From Marinobacter mangrovi (lineage in GTDB: Bacteria > Pseudomonadota > Gammaproteobacteria > Pseudomonadales > Oleiphilaceae), in NCBI RefSeq assembly GCF_016798325.1, contig NZ_JAERVO010000001.1:434001-498000 (forward strand): a stretch of DNA of 64,000 nt. The letters run 5' to 3'. Of the stretch, positions 22,487 to 32,098 are shown piece after piece. Numbering within the stretch: the first letter of the stretch is position 1; each line of letters opens with the position of its first letter. A model generated the notes under the pieces. It saw only the letters and a program-made list of their open reading frames with translations, had not been told where the DNA came from and did no database searches. The translations under genes and the position numbers were made by a program.

Positions 22487-22498
22487 TTCGAAACCGAA
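22487..22498 (+). promoter_or_regulatory. GlpR core, upstream copy
   Basis: TTCG-AAAC-CGAA followed by CAT; an exact TTCG-N4-CGAA match. Confidence 0.55.
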
Positions 22499-22588
22499 CA
22501 TCGGTTTGCGTGAGGGAAAGTGCGCGGTGATTTGGTAAGTCTCTTTAAAACAAGTACATATGAAAATAGAGAGGAGCGAAAAGGATCA

Positions 22589-22604
22589 TTGGTATGTTCG
22601 TTGC
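22589..22604 (+). promoter_or_regulatory. Sigma-54 (-24/-12) promoter of glpS
   Basis: TTGGTATGTTCGTTGC matches the TTGGCACG-N4-TTGC consensus at both invariant dinucleotides: GG at 22591-22592 and GC at 22603-22604, separated by the canonical ten bases. Predicted transcription start is near 22616, about 67 bases before glpS. The divergent gene encodes a sigma-54 activator. Confidence 0.65.
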
Positions 22605-22613
22605 CTTATTATC

Positions 22614-22625
22614 TTCGAAAGCGAA
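22614..22625 (+). promoter_or_regulatory. GlpR core overlapping the predicted start site
   Basis: TTCG-AAAG-CGAA followed by CGT. It covers the predicted start of the sigma-54 promoter, so a bound repressor could block initiation. Confidence 0.6.
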
Positions 22626-22682
22626 CGTCGCACTTCCGGTGCGGTGTTCGCGCAGTCAGAACAAAAACAAGGACACGAACGC

Positions 22683-23786
22683 ATGTCGCTGACTCTTGAG
22701 AATGTGTCCCGCGTGGTGGACGGCGTGCCCCATGTGGCGGATGCCGATCTCACCTTCGAAGCCGGATCCTTTAACGTGCTGCTGGGGCGAACCCTGGCGG
22801 GCAAGACATCCCTGATGCGCCTGATGGCCGGGCTGGATCGTCCGGATGAAGGGCGCGTGCTGGTCGATGGTGTGGATGTGACCGGCCAGAGCGTGCAGAA
22901 ACGCAACATCTCCATGATCTACCAGCAGTTCATCAACTACCCGAACCTGACGGTGTGGGACAACATCGCCTCGCCCCTGAAACTGGCCAAGATGGCGCCC
23001 TCGGAGATAGAGCGCCGGGTGCGCGAGACCGCGGAAATGCTGCGCATCGAGAACCTGCTCAAGCGCTACCCGCTGGAGCTGTCCGGCGGCCAGCAGCAGC
23101 GCACGGCGATGGCCCGGGCCCTGGTCAAGGATGCCACGCTGATCCTGTTCGACGAGCCGCTGGTCAACCTGGATTACAAGCTGCGCGAGGAATTGCGCGC
23201 CGAGTTGCGTGAGCTGTTCCGCGCCCGCAATTGCGTGGCGGTTTACGCCACCACCGAGCCCAACGAAGCCCTGGCCCTGGGTGGCGTCACGACACTGCTC
23301 CACGAGGGCCGGATTATCCAGAGTGGCCCGGTGATGGACGTTTATCGCCGGCCCGTGAACACCACGGCGGCGGAGCTGTTCAGCGAGCCGCCCATCAACT
23401 TCATGCCGGGTCGGGTCACCGAGAACGACGTGACCTTCGACGAATACGCCCACCATCCGCTCACCCGGGAGCTGTCTTCTCTGTCGCCGGGCCATTACCA
23501 GTTCGGCATCCGGCCCAGTCATATCAGTCTGGTTCCGCAGAATGAGGACGACCTGGAGCTCGCGATGACGGTGGAGTTGGCGGAGATCAGTGGTTCGGAA
23601 ACCTTCATGCACGTGAAGAACGAACATTTCGAGCTGGTGCTGCAACTGATGGGCGTTCACGAATACCACACCGAGACCGCCATCCGGATCTATCTGCCCA
23701 TCAGCAAGCTGTTCGTGTTCGATGAGGCCGGGGATCTGGTGCACGCGCCGGCTTCGGTGAATGACAACCCAGCGGATACGGAGTAA
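22683..23786 (+). CDS. glpS: Glycerol ABC importer ATPase GlpS
   Basis: The protein has 367 residues, an ABC ATPase with a C-terminal TOBE-like regulatory region. The start at MSLTLENVSR follows AAGGA; the frame is open to 22560 but runs through the sigma-54 promoter. Walker A is atypical (GRTLAGKT, 35-42). The signature LSGGQ (133-137) and Walker B LFDE (155-158) are normal, but the switch-His position holds Thr191 (YATTEP). With GlpT it would form a heterodimeric ATPase in which this subunit donates the good signature motif. First gene of glpSTPQUV, named after the rhizobial glycerol transporter. Confidence 0.9.
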   Translation: MSLTLENVSRVVDGVPHVADADLTFEAGSFNVLLGRTLAGKTSLMRLMAGLDRPDEGRVLVDGVDVTGQSVQKRNISMIYQQFINYPNLTVWDNIASPLKLAKMAPSEIERRVRETAEMLRIENLLKRYPLELSGGQQQRTAMARALVKDATLILFDEPLVNLDYKLREELRAELRELFRARNCVAVYATTEPNEALALGGVTTLLHEGRIIQSGPVMDVYRRPVNTTAAELFSEPPINFMPGRVTENDVTFDEYAHHPLTRELSSLSPGHYQFGIRPSHISLVPQNEDDLELAMTVELAEISGSETFMHVKNEHFELVLQLMGVHEYHTETAIRIYLPISKLFVFDEAGDLVHAPASVNDNPADTE

Positions 23787-23792
23787 GCGACG

Positions 23793-24901
<1,109 letters not shown>

Positions 24902-24905
<4 letters not shown>

Positions 24906-25768
24906 GAAAGGTCCCCAACAACCGCGCCTGGTGGCTGGTGCTGCCGGTCTTCATCCTGGTGGCGTTCTCCGCCCTGATCCCGCTGATGACGGTCGTGAAC
25001 TACTCCGTGCAGGACATTTTCGGGCCCAATGCGGCCTACTTTGTCGGCACCGACTGGTTCCGCGAAGTATTGCGTAACGAAAGCCTGCAGGCGTCGCTGG
25101 GGCGGCAGGTGGTGTTCTCGACGGCGGTGTTGCTGATCGAAATCCCGCTGGGCATCGGGATCGCGTTGCTGATGCCCACGGGCGGCAAGCGGGCATCCCT
25201 GTGCCTGATCCTGCTGGCGATTCCGCTGCTGATTCCCTGGAACGTGGTGGGCACCATCTGGCAGATCTTCGGCCGGGGTGACATCGGCCTGTTCGGGCGA
25301 TTCCTGAATGAGATCGGTATCAACTACAACTACACCGCGGACCCGGTGGATGCCTGGTTCACCGTGTTGCTGATGGACGTCTGGCACTGGACGCCACTGG
25401 TCGCCCTGCTGTGCTACTCCGGGTTGCGCGCGATTCCCCAGGCGTTCTACCAGGCGGCGGAAATCGACCGCGCCTCCCGCTGGGCCGTCTTCCGCTACAT
25501 CCAGTTGCCGCGATTGAAAAGCGTGCTGGTCATCGCGGTGCTGCTGCGCTTTATGGACAGCTTCATGATCTACACCGAGCCGTTCGTACTCACCGGCGGT
25601 GGACCGGGCAGTTCCACCACCTTCCTCAGTCAGACGCTCACCACCATGGCGGTGGGGCAGTTCGACATCGGGCGGGCCGCGGCGTTCTCGCTGGTCTATT
25701 TCCTGATCGTGCTGCTGGTGTCCTGGCTGTTCTTCACCGCCATCACCTATCCGGACCGGGACAAGTAG
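24902..25768 (+). CDS. glpP: Glycerol ABC importer permease GlpP
   Basis: The protein has 288 residues and about six membrane segments, of the MalF-like BPD_transp_1 class. The first segment (about 9-31) follows RKVPNNRAWW; the cytoplasmic EAA-like loop is YQAAEIDRASRWAVFRYIQLP (in parts), where it should contact the ATPases. The start overlaps the glpT stop as ATGA, indicating coupling. Paired with GlpQ. Confidence 0.9.
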
Positions 25769-25777
25769 GAGGCCGTC

Positions 25778-26584
25778 ATGACTCATAGCAAACGCCGTGG
25801 ATTCGGCATCACCTTCTACATCCTGTTGTTGCTGCTGCCGATCTACTGGTTGCTGAACATGTCGTTCAAGACCAACCAGGAGATTCTCAGCTCGCTGACG
25901 CTCTGGCCGCAGAACTTCACGTTCCACAACTACGCGGTGATCTTCACGGACCCGAGCTGGTACGACGGCTACATCAACTCGATGATCTACGTGTCCATCA
26001 ACGTGGTGATCACGCTGCTGGTGTCGCTGCCGGCCGCCTACGCCTTCAGTCGCTACAAGTTCGTCGGGGACAAGCACCTGTTCTTCTGGCTGCTCAGTAA
26101 CCGCATGGCGCCGCCGGCGGTGTTCCTGCTGCCGTTCTTCCAGCTGTATTCCTCGATCGGCCTGTTCGACACTCACATCGCGGTAGCCCTGGCGCACTGC
26201 CTGTTCAACGTGCCGCTGGCGGTGTGGATCCTGGAAGGGTTCATTTCCGGGGTGCCGCGGGAATACGACGAGATGGCGTACATCGACGGTTACAGCTTCC
26301 CGCGCTTCTTCATCAAGATCTTCATCCCGATGATCCGCTCGGGGATCGGCGTGTCCGCGTTCTTTGCATTCATGTTCTCCTGGGTGGAACTGCTGCTGGC
26401 GCGGACCCTGACGTCGGTCGATGCCCAACCCATTGGCGCCATCATGACCCGAACGGTCGGGGCCAGCGGGATCGACTGGGGCGTGCTGGCGGCGGCCGGT
26501 GTGCTCACCATCATTCCGGGCCTGTTGGTGGTCTGGTTCGTTCGCAACCACGTGGCCACGGGCTTTGCCCTGGGCCGGGTCTGA
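25778..26584 (+). CDS. glpQ: Glycerol ABC importer permease GlpQ
   Basis: The protein has 268 residues and six predicted membrane helices, of the MalG-like BPD_transp_1 class. The first helix is FGITFYILLLLLPIYWLLNM; the EAA loop is YDEMAYIDGYSFPRFF. A TAGGAGG ribosome site precedes the start. It forms the second half of the translocation pore with GlpP. It is unrelated to the phosphodiesterase also called GlpQ. Confidence 0.9.
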   Translation: MTHSKRRGFGITFYILLLLLPIYWLLNMSFKTNQEILSSLTLWPQNFTFHNYAVIFTDPSWYDGYINSMIYVSINVVITLLVSLPAAYAFSRYKFVGDKHLFFWLLSNRMAPPAVFLLPFFQLYSSIGLFDTHIAVALAHCLFNVPLAVWILEGFISGVPREYDEMAYIDGYSFPRFFIKIFIPMIRSGIGVSAFFAFMFSWVELLLARTLTSVDAQPIGAIMTRTVGASGIDWGVLAAAGVLTIIPGLLVVWFVRNHVATGFALGRV

Positions 26585-26595
26585 GGAGGTTGAGC

Positions 26596-26871
26596 ATGAT
26601 TGCCTGGATGCAGTGGACCCTTCCCACCGCGATTTTCTTCGCCACCATCGCCGCCATCCTGCTGGTGATGACGGTGTTCGAAGTGGCCAAGCCCTGTGTG
26701 GAGCGCAAGGGCTTCCTGCCGATCGCCACCACCCGCGGCGACCGGCTGTTCATCGGCCTGCTCAGCAGCGCCTACATTCATCTGCTGTTCCTCGGCCTGA
26801 CCGAAGCCAGTCTCTGGATTGCCCTGGCGATTTCGGTGGTCTGGCTCGGGGTCCTGTTGCGGTGGGGGTGA
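26596..26871 (+). CDS. glpU: Small integral membrane protein of glycerol ABC loci (DUF2160)
   Basis: The protein has 91 residues with about three hydrophobic segments (TAIFFATIAAILLVMTVFEV; LFIGLLSSAYIHLLFLGL; LWIALAISVVWLGVLL). It is typical of the small DUF2160 protein found between glpQ and the binding-protein gene in glycerol transporter operons. It starts 11 bases after glpQ behind GAGGAGGTT. A role as an accessory membrane subunit is inferred from consistent context only. Confidence 0.82.
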   Translation: MIAWMQWTLPTAIFFATIAAILLVMTVFEVAKPCVERKGFLPIATTRGDRLFIGLLSSAYIHLLFLGLTEASLWIALAISVVWLGVLLRWG

Positions 26872-27101
26872 TGGACAGACATCAGTAGCGTGTTCGGCTT
26901 ACAACATTGTGAGGGGTTCGAATACGAACTAATGTATAAAAAATGATCGCAAACGATCGTTAAGGATTTTCGATCTATAGCCCGGGAGGAAGTCCGGCGG
27001 GCTTTATGGACGGAAAGAAGGGTGCGGGAAAACGCTCCGTAAGGCAGTGGGGCATCCTGTGACCTGTAGTCGATAACACTAACAACAGACGAGGTTTGGC
27101 T
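26872..27101 (+). promoter_or_regulatory. glpU-glpV gap with GlpR core
   Basis: TTCG-AATA-CGAA at 26917-26928 is an exact GlpR core. Further on are a palindrome AACGATCGTT (about 26952-26961) and an AGCCCG/CGGGCT hairpin (26979-27003). The binding-protein gene may have its own regulated promoter, which would allow high expression relative to the membrane subunits. Confidence 0.5.
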
Positions 27102-28850
27102 ATGTTGAAGAACAAGAACACTCCACAGACCCTCATGCTGAGCGCCGCGGTCGGCCTGCTCAGTCTGGGTTTGAGCCTTCAGGCCAGCGCCGACCAGTAT
27201 TCCGACGCAGCCAAGAAATGGGTGGATAACGAGTTCCAGCCGTCGACCCTGACCAAGGAACAGCAGCTCAAGGAGATGGCCTGGTACACCGAAGCGGCCA
27301 AGCCCTTCCGCGGGATGGAAATCAACGTTGTTTCGGAAACCCTCGCTACCCATGAGTACGAGTCCAATACACTGGCAAAGGCGTTCACCGAAATCACCGG
27401 GATCAAGGTGACCCATAACCTGATCCAGGAAGGGGACGTCATCGAGAAGCTGCAGACCCAGATGCAGTCGGGCCGCAACATCTACGATGCCTACGTCAAC
27501 GACTCGGACCTGATCGGGACCCACTTCCGCTACGGCAAGGTGGTCCCGATTTCTGACATGATCAAGGGCGATGCCAAGGACGTCACGTCGCCGACGCTGG
27601 ATCTGGACGACTTCATCGGCCTGGAGTTCACCACCGCGCCGGACGGCAAGGTCTACCAGTTGCCGGATCAGCAGTTCGCCAACCTGTACTGGTTCCGCGC
27701 GGACTGGTTCGAGCGTGACGATCTGAAGAAGAAGTTCAAGGACATCTACGGCTATGAACTGGGCGTGCCGGTGAACTGGTCGGCCTACGAGGACATCGCC
27801 GAGTTCTTCTCCGACAAGGTCAAGACCATCGATGGCAAGCGCGTCTATGGCCACATGGACTACGGTAAGAAAGACCCGTCCCTGGGCTGGCGCTTTACCG
27901 ATGCCTGGTTCTCCATGGCGGGTGAGGGCGACAAGGGCCTGCCTAATGGTCTGCCGGTGGACGAGTGGGGCATCCGTGTCGAGGATTGCCATCCGGTCGG
28001 TTCCAGCGTGACCCGTGGTGGTGCTGTAAACGGCCCGGCGGCGGTCTACGCCACCCGCAAGTACAAGGAGTGGCTGGAGAAGTACGCGCCGCCGGAAGCT
28101 CAGGGCATGACCTTCTCCGAGGCCGGTCCGGTACCGGCGCAGGGTAACGTGGCCCAGCAGATTTTCTGGTACACCGCCTTTACCTCCAGCATGACCAAGG
28201 ACGGCTTGCCCGTGGTCAACGAGGACGGCACGCCCAAGTGGCGGATGGCACCATCCCCGCACGGTCCGTACTGGGAAAAAGGTATGAAGCTGGGCTACCA
28301 GGACGTGGGTTCCTGGACCTTTATGAAGTCCACACCTGAGAAGCGTCGTCTGGCTGCGTGGCTGTATGCACAGTTCACCACCTCCAAGACGGTCTCCCTG
28401 AAGAAGACCCTGGTCGGCCTGACGCCGATTCGCGAGTCGGACATCAACTCCGAAGCCATGACCGAAGCGGCACCGAAGCTGGGTGGCCTGGTCGAGTTCT
28501 ACCGCAGTCCGGCCCGCGTCCAGTGGAGCCCCACCGGTACCAACGTGCCGGATTATCCGAAGCTGGCACAGCTCTGGTGGCAGTATATTTCCCAGGTCAC
28601 CAGTGGCGAGAAGACCCCGCAGCAGGCGCTGGACGGTCTGGCGGAAGCCCAGGACAACATCATGATGCGCCTCGAGCGCGCCAACGTGATGGCCACCTGT
28701 GGGCCGAAGCTGAATGAGCCGCGTGACGCCAGCTACTGGCTAAACCAGCCAGGCGCGCCCAAGCCCAAGCTGGAGAACGAGAAGCCGAAGGGCGAAACCG
28801 TTCCCTACCAGGAGCTGCTGAAGAGCTGGGAAGAAGCTGAGAAGAGCTGA
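27102..28850 (+). CDS. glpV: Glycerol-binding periplasmic protein GlpV
   Basis: The protein has 582 residues, long for an ABC binding protein but normal for this family. The signal peptide is MLKNKNTPQTLMLSAAVGLL to about residue 31 (ending QASA), before DQYSDAAKKWVDNEFQPS. The mature part has the SBP_bac_1 fold (ITGIKVTHNLIQEGDVIEKL; YDAYVNDSDLIGTHFRYGKV). ATG 27102 lies seven bases after GAGG; TTG 27096 is possible but less well placed. Last gene of the importer operon, followed by a strong terminator. Confidence 0.92.
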   Translation: MLKNKNTPQTLMLSAAVGLLSLGLSLQASADQYSDAAKKWVDNEFQPSTLTKEQQLKEMAWYTEAAKPFRGMEINVVSETLATHEYESNTLAKAFTEITGIKVTHNLIQEGDVIEKLQTQMQSGRNIYDAYVNDSDLIGTHFRYGKVVPISDMIKGDAKDVTSPTLDLDDFIGLEFTTAPDGKVYQLPDQQFANLYWFRADWFERDDLKKKFKDIYGYELGVPVNWSAYEDIAEFFSDKVKTIDGKRVYGHMDYGKKDPSLGWRFTDAWFSMAGEGDKGLPNGLPVDEWGIRVEDCHPVGSSVTRGGAVNGPAAVYATRKYKEWLEKYAPPEAQGMTFSEAGPVPAQGNVAQQIFWYTAFTSSMTKDGLPVVNEDGTPKWRMAPSPHGPYWEKGMKLGYQDVGSWTFMKSTPEKRRLAAWLYAQFTTSKTVSLKKTLVGLTPIRESDINSEAMTEAAPKLGGLVEFYRSPARVQWSPTGTNVPDYPKLAQLWWQYISQVTSGEKTPQQALDGLAEAQDNIMMRLERANVMATCGPKLNEPRDASYWLNQPGAPKPKLENEKPKGETVPYQELLKSWEEAEKS

Positions 28851-28870
28851 TTGTCAGTCTGATTGGGAAA

Positions 28871-28902
28871 GCCGCCGGGTGGTTCATCCGGCGGCTTTTT
28901 TT
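28871..28902 (+). terminator. Terminator after glpV
   Basis: GCCGCCGG pairs with CCGGCGGC around a nine-base loop and is followed by seven T residues. Confidence 0.95.
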
Positions 28903-29004
28903 GTGGGCTACGGAAAGCTGAATCCGCGTGCGGAGTGCTGGTGAACAATGGGAGCCGCATCAACGGATGCTTGGCTTCTGTTGTTGGCTACAGAGCTCGT
29001 GCCG

Positions 29005-29114
29005 GGAAGCGAATGGACACCCTTGCCTTCGTTGCATTAGACGGCCGTCCCTGGCCGGCTAATACAGCCGGGACGTCCCTGTCCCTCCTTCGGCAAGGGT
29101 ATCCATTCGCTTCC
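29005..29114 (+). repeat. 110-bp palindromic repeat, family 2, copy 1
   Basis: Terminal 23-base arms (29005-29027 and 29092-29114) are inverted with one mismatch; an inner GGCCG...CCGGC region continues the palindrome. The copy at 37739-37848 is also exactly 110 bp and, inverted, keeps AATGGACACC, GGCC-TCCCTGGCC and the overall spacing. Its outer arm bases differ, but in both arms together. Confidence 0.78.
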
Positions 29115-29148
29115 AATCAATCTCGGGGTGACCTCGAAGCGCTGTTTT

Positions 29149-29193
29149 CATGTAGCCGACGCTTCAGCTTCGGAGCAGGCGTTTAGCCTGCCG
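29149..29193 (-). repeat. Palindromic intergenic repeat, family 1, partial copy D
   Basis: On the minus strand: a GCAGGC/GCCTGC stem-loop, then CTCCGAAGCTGAAGCGTCGG and CTACAT. This is the left half of the family seen at 6857, 6983 and 37571; the right half is missing. A weaker remnant may lie at 28965-28990. Confidence 0.65.
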
Positions 29194-29238
29194 TTCAATG
29201 TAAAAGGTGGAGGCGTCGTTCAAGCTCTCCGAGCTCAG

Positions 29239-29379
29239 GTAGGTTGGGCTGACGTAGGAAGCCCAACAATACGCGACCGAGGGATGGAGCCGTTTGCCGG
29301 CCAAACAAGGGGCGTGGAACGTTGTGAAGCTTGAGTGCGGACCGTGAGATGTTGGGCTTCCTGCGTCAGCCCAACCTAC
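29239..29379. repeat. 141-bp element with 30-bp inverted ends (family 3)
   Basis: GTAGGTTGGGCTGACGTAGG plus AAGCCCAACA at 29239-29268 is repeated inverted at 29350-29379 with one mismatch. Similar GTAGGTTGGGCTGA words are common in intergenic repeats of proteobacteria. The inner 81 bases hold no convincing gene. Together with the two elements above, this accounts for most of the 555-base gap between glpV and the aldo/keto reductase. Confidence 0.7.
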
Positions 29380-29405
29380 GCGTGGCGGCAGCTTTCGCCA
29401 GCATC

Positions 29406-30260
29406 TCAAGGCACCTCAACACCCCGAGCCGCCTCCAACAACGCAAACCAGTCCGTCCGTGGCAGCGTCGCCGCCAACCCGGCCCGCGCCTGATCGATTC
29501 GCTCCTGCCGCATGGAACCCAGGACCGGCGTCGGCAGGCCGGGAATCATCCGCAGCCAGGCGATCGCCAGCGCCGTGGCCGTCAGGCCGGTTTCCCGGGT
29601 CAATCGCTCCAGCTCTTTTGCCAATGCACCTTCCCCAAGCGCACCGCCACCCAGCGGCGACCAGGCCATCCAGTGCAGGTTGTCCCGCAGGTGCGCTTCC
29701 ATCGTGCCATCCGACAGCACGGCGTTGGCGCGCAGGGACAGTTCGCTCTGGTTACAGACCAGCGGGATATTCAGGTTGGCCTGCAACCAGCGCCACTGCT
29801 CTGGCAGGAAATTGGAGACGCCAACGCGGGCGACTTTGCCGGCTTTCACCGCGTCTTCCAGAGCCCGGCCGACCGACGTCGCGTCCATCAGGGGGTCGGG
29901 GCGGTGGATCAGGAAGGTGTCGATCTGTTCGACGTTGAGATTCACCAGAGCCTTGTCGATCGCGGCGCTGACATAGTCCGCCTCAGCCCGATAGTGCTTC
30001 ACGGCATCGCCGCTGGCGTGGACGATGTCGGTCTTGGTGATGACCCGCAGTCTGTTGCGCAGCGCCGGGTTGGCGCGCAGCGCGTCACCGAAGGCTTTCT
30101 CGCATTCTCCATGGCCATAGATGTCGGCGTGGTCGAAGGTGTCGCAGCCCTGATCGATCTGCGTTTCGATCCAGCGGGCCAGATCTTCGGATCTGGCCAG
30201 TTCGGGATAGTCCTGCAGGCGCATGAAGCCGAGGATCAGGTCGGGGTAAAGATCAGACAT
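29406..30260 (-). CDS. Aldo/keto reductase (YdhF-like)
   Basis: The protein has 284 residues. The catalytic tetrad of the family is readable: Asp and Tyr in TFDHADIYGHGE, Lys in RVITKTDI, His in TFLIHRPDP. SNFLPEQW and the NADPH-binding PVLGSMRQERIDQA are also typical. It starts 17 bases after the alpha-amylase gene in the same direction, suggesting a two-gene unit. The substrate is unknown; a role in carbohydrate aldehyde reduction would be only a guess. Confidence 0.88.
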   Translation of the reverse strand: MSDLYPDLILGFMRLQDYPELARSEDLARWIETQIDQGCDTFDHADIYGHGECEKAFGDALRANPALRNRLRVITKTDIVHASGDAVKHYRAEADYVSAAIDKALVNLNVEQIDTFLIHRPDPLMDATSVGRALEDAVKAGKVARVGVSNFLPEQWRWLQANLNIPLVCNQSELSLRANAVLSDGTMEAHLRDNLHWMAWSPLGGGALGEGALAKELERLTRETGLTATALAIAWLRMIPGLPTPVLGSMRQERIDQARAGLAATLPRTDWFALLEAARGVEVP

Positions 30261-30277
30261 TGCTTTGGTTTTCCGTC

Positions 30278-32098
30278 TTATTGGCGGACAAAGCTGATGA
30301 CCACGCGGTCATCATCCGTCTGCCGGGAGAATGTGTAGGGCGAGGACGACAGACGTTCGTGCCGTCCGGCACCGATCGCCGGATGAGCCTCCCTGAATTG
30401 GCCCAGTTTACGCCAATAGGCCAGGGTGCTGGCGGTTTTCGGATCATCGAGGGCATCCCAGTTCATGTCGGAGCGGGTGCCCTGCTGCGGATCCGAGCCG
30501 TTGGGGCCGTCGCGGCGACCGGACTCATCGCCATAGAATACCTGCACGGTGCCCGGTGTGAAGAGCAGGGCGGCGGCGACCCGTTTCTGCAGTTCGGGAT
30601 CGTTGTGGGCCTCGCTGCTGAACAGGCGTGTGTCGTGGGAGGAAATGTAGCTCATCACGTTGAACGGTTTGTCGCCGTGCATGGACTGGCTGTAGTCGGC
30701 GTAGACGCTGTCCATTTCCGGCAGGCACTCGGCGCCGGCCAGGGCGTTGTCCTGCAGGTCGAAGTTGATCACCGCGTCGAAGCCGTCGTCGTAGTAGTGA
30801 TCGCGGGTGACGGAGTGCGGGAAGACTTCGCCCACCATCCAGAAGTTCCGGGCAGGCAGGGCTTGGTCCGGATGGTTCGCCCGGTAGTCATCCAGCGCTT
30901 TCTGCGCCGCCACTTTCAGCTCGGCCCAGGCTTCCGGCTCGACGTGCTTGACGGTATCCGCGCGGAAGCCATCGATGCCGAAGCGGCGAATCCAGCTGGT
31001 ATGCCATTGGATCAGGTAGTCGCGCACCGTCGCGTTGGGCAGGTTCCGGGCATGGGTGTCCGCCTTGTTGGTCAGGAAGTCGGGCAGATCCACAGCCTTG
31101 GTTGACTCGGTCTGGAAATCCGGCAGATAGGCGAGCGACCCTTTGATGGGATCGATGCCGGCGCTGGGCGCGTTGGGATAATCGGCGATGCCGGCACGCA
31201 CCCAGTCCTTGCCCCACCAATGGGACCAGCCGGGGCTGTCGTAGTCGATCAGCGCATGATAGGCGTGGAAATTCTCCCAGGACTCCGGCTGCCAGTCGCC
31301 CCAGCGCTCCGGCAGGTATTTCTCGAAGCCGTCGAACAGGCCGCCGAAGTGGAAATCCTGCATGTCCTGCAAGGAGCTGTAGCCCGGGTGGTTCATGACG
31401 ATGTCCATGACGACGCGGATGCCCCGTTGGTGGGCCTGGTCCACCAGTGTCTGGAATTCTTCTTCCGTGCCGTAGGCGGCATCGGGTCGGGTGAAGTCGA
31501 GGGCGTAATAGCCATGATAGCCATAGTGGCGGAAGTCGCCCTGGTCACCGCCGCCGACCCAGCCGTGGATCTGTTCCACGGGCGGAGACACCCAGAGGGC
31601 GTTCACGCCGAGTTTTTCCAGGTAATCGAGACGCTCGGTCAGGCCGGCAAAGTCGCCGCCGTGGAAGGTGCCGATTTCCTGATCGCCATCGGATTTCCGG
31701 CCGTAGGCGTGGTCGTTATTCGTGCGTCCGTTGGCAAACCGGTCTGTAATGACAAAGTAGACGGTGGCTCCGGCCCATTGGAAACTGTGTTGCACCGGCT
31801 GGGCGGATTCCAGCATGACCAGCCCCTCGGCGTCTTTGGCCGGGGCCAGGGAGACATGGCCGTCCTCAACCTGGGCTCGTTTGCCGGAGAAAGCATCCCG
31901 GACCCACTCGCCGTCCCTGAAGACGTCGCCGACCGGGATGCGGGTCTGTTCCGTCGATGTGGCGCACAGGTGGGTTTGGCCGGCCCGGTTGTCGGTGGGC
32001 TGTGCTGCGCTGTCGAGGGTGCTTTGGGTGCCGGGAGAGGCACAGCCGGCCAGCAGGGCACAGGTGGCCACCAGCCGGGCGAAGGGAGTGAGGCGCAT
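30278..32098 (-). CDS. Lipoprotein alpha-amylase, GH13
   Basis: The protein has 606 residues. A lipobox LAGC gives Cys19, so it is probably an outer-membrane or periplasmic lipoprotein. After an N-terminal beta region (about 50-115) comes the GH13 barrel with the four conserved regions: RVVMDIVMNH; GFRADTVKHVE (nucleophile Asp); WMVGEVFPH (acid/base Glu); ISSHDTRLF (third Asp). The C-terminal beta domain ends FSRQTDDDRVVISFVRQ. It should cut alpha-1,4 glucans to maltodextrins for import. It is divergent from malEFG, with a MalT-type box between them, and has an AGGAGA ribosome site. Confidence 0.9.
   Translation of the reverse strand: MRLTPFARLVATCALLAGCASPGTQSTLDSAAQPTDNRAGQTHLCATSTEQTRIPVGDVFRDGEWVRDAFSGKRAQVEDGHVSLAPAKDAEGLVMLESAQPVQHSFQWAGATVYFVITDRFANGRTNNDHAYGRKSDGDQEIGTFHGGDFAGLTERLDYLEKLGVNALWVSPPVEQIHGWVGGGDQGDFRHYGYHGYYALDFTRPDAAYGTEEEFQTLVDQAHQRGIRVVMDIVMNHPGYSSLQDMQDFHFGGLFDGFEKYLPERWGDWQPESWENFHAYHALIDYDSPGWSHWWGKDWVRAGIADYPNAPSAGIDPIKGSLAYLPDFQTESTKAVDLPDFLTNKADTHARNLPNATVRDYLIQWHTSWIRRFGIDGFRADTVKHVEPEAWAELKVAAQKALDDYRANHPDQALPARNFWMVGEVFPHSVTRDHYYDDGFDAVINFDLQDNALAGAECLPEMDSVYADYSQSMHGDKPFNVMSYISSHDTRLFSSEAHNDPELQKRVAAALLFTPGTVQVFYGDESGRRDGPNGSDPQQGTRSDMNWDALDDPKTASTLAYWRKLGQFREAHPAIGAGRHERLSSSPYTFSRQTDDDRVVISFVRQ

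Larger units (their letters stand above)
22377..22682. promoter_or_regulatory. Control region of the glycerol ABC operon
   Basis: This 306-base gap holds, in order: TGTTCA and TGTGTTCACA words (22431-22450), a perfect palindrome TGTTCA-GTG-TGAACA (22466-22480), a GlpR core (22487-22498), a sigma-54 promoter (22589-22604), a second GlpR core (22614-22625) and an AAGGA ribosome site for glpS. The 15-base palindrome is about 120 bases upstream of the -12 element, a normal distance for an enhancer-type activator site. Confidence 0.65.

Noticed and set aside
26979-27003. Hairpin AGCCCG/CGGGCT upstream of glpV as a terminator
   Set aside because: Only a short, broken T run follows; it could be a leader hairpin, but termination is not supported.
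28983-29186. Small open frames with a DGRPWPA-type peptide in the 110-bp repeats (also minus strand near 37739-37848)
   Set aside because: The peptide similarity follows from the palindromic DNA; 110 bp is not a multiple of three, the frames run out into unrelated sequence, and no ribosome site is consistent.
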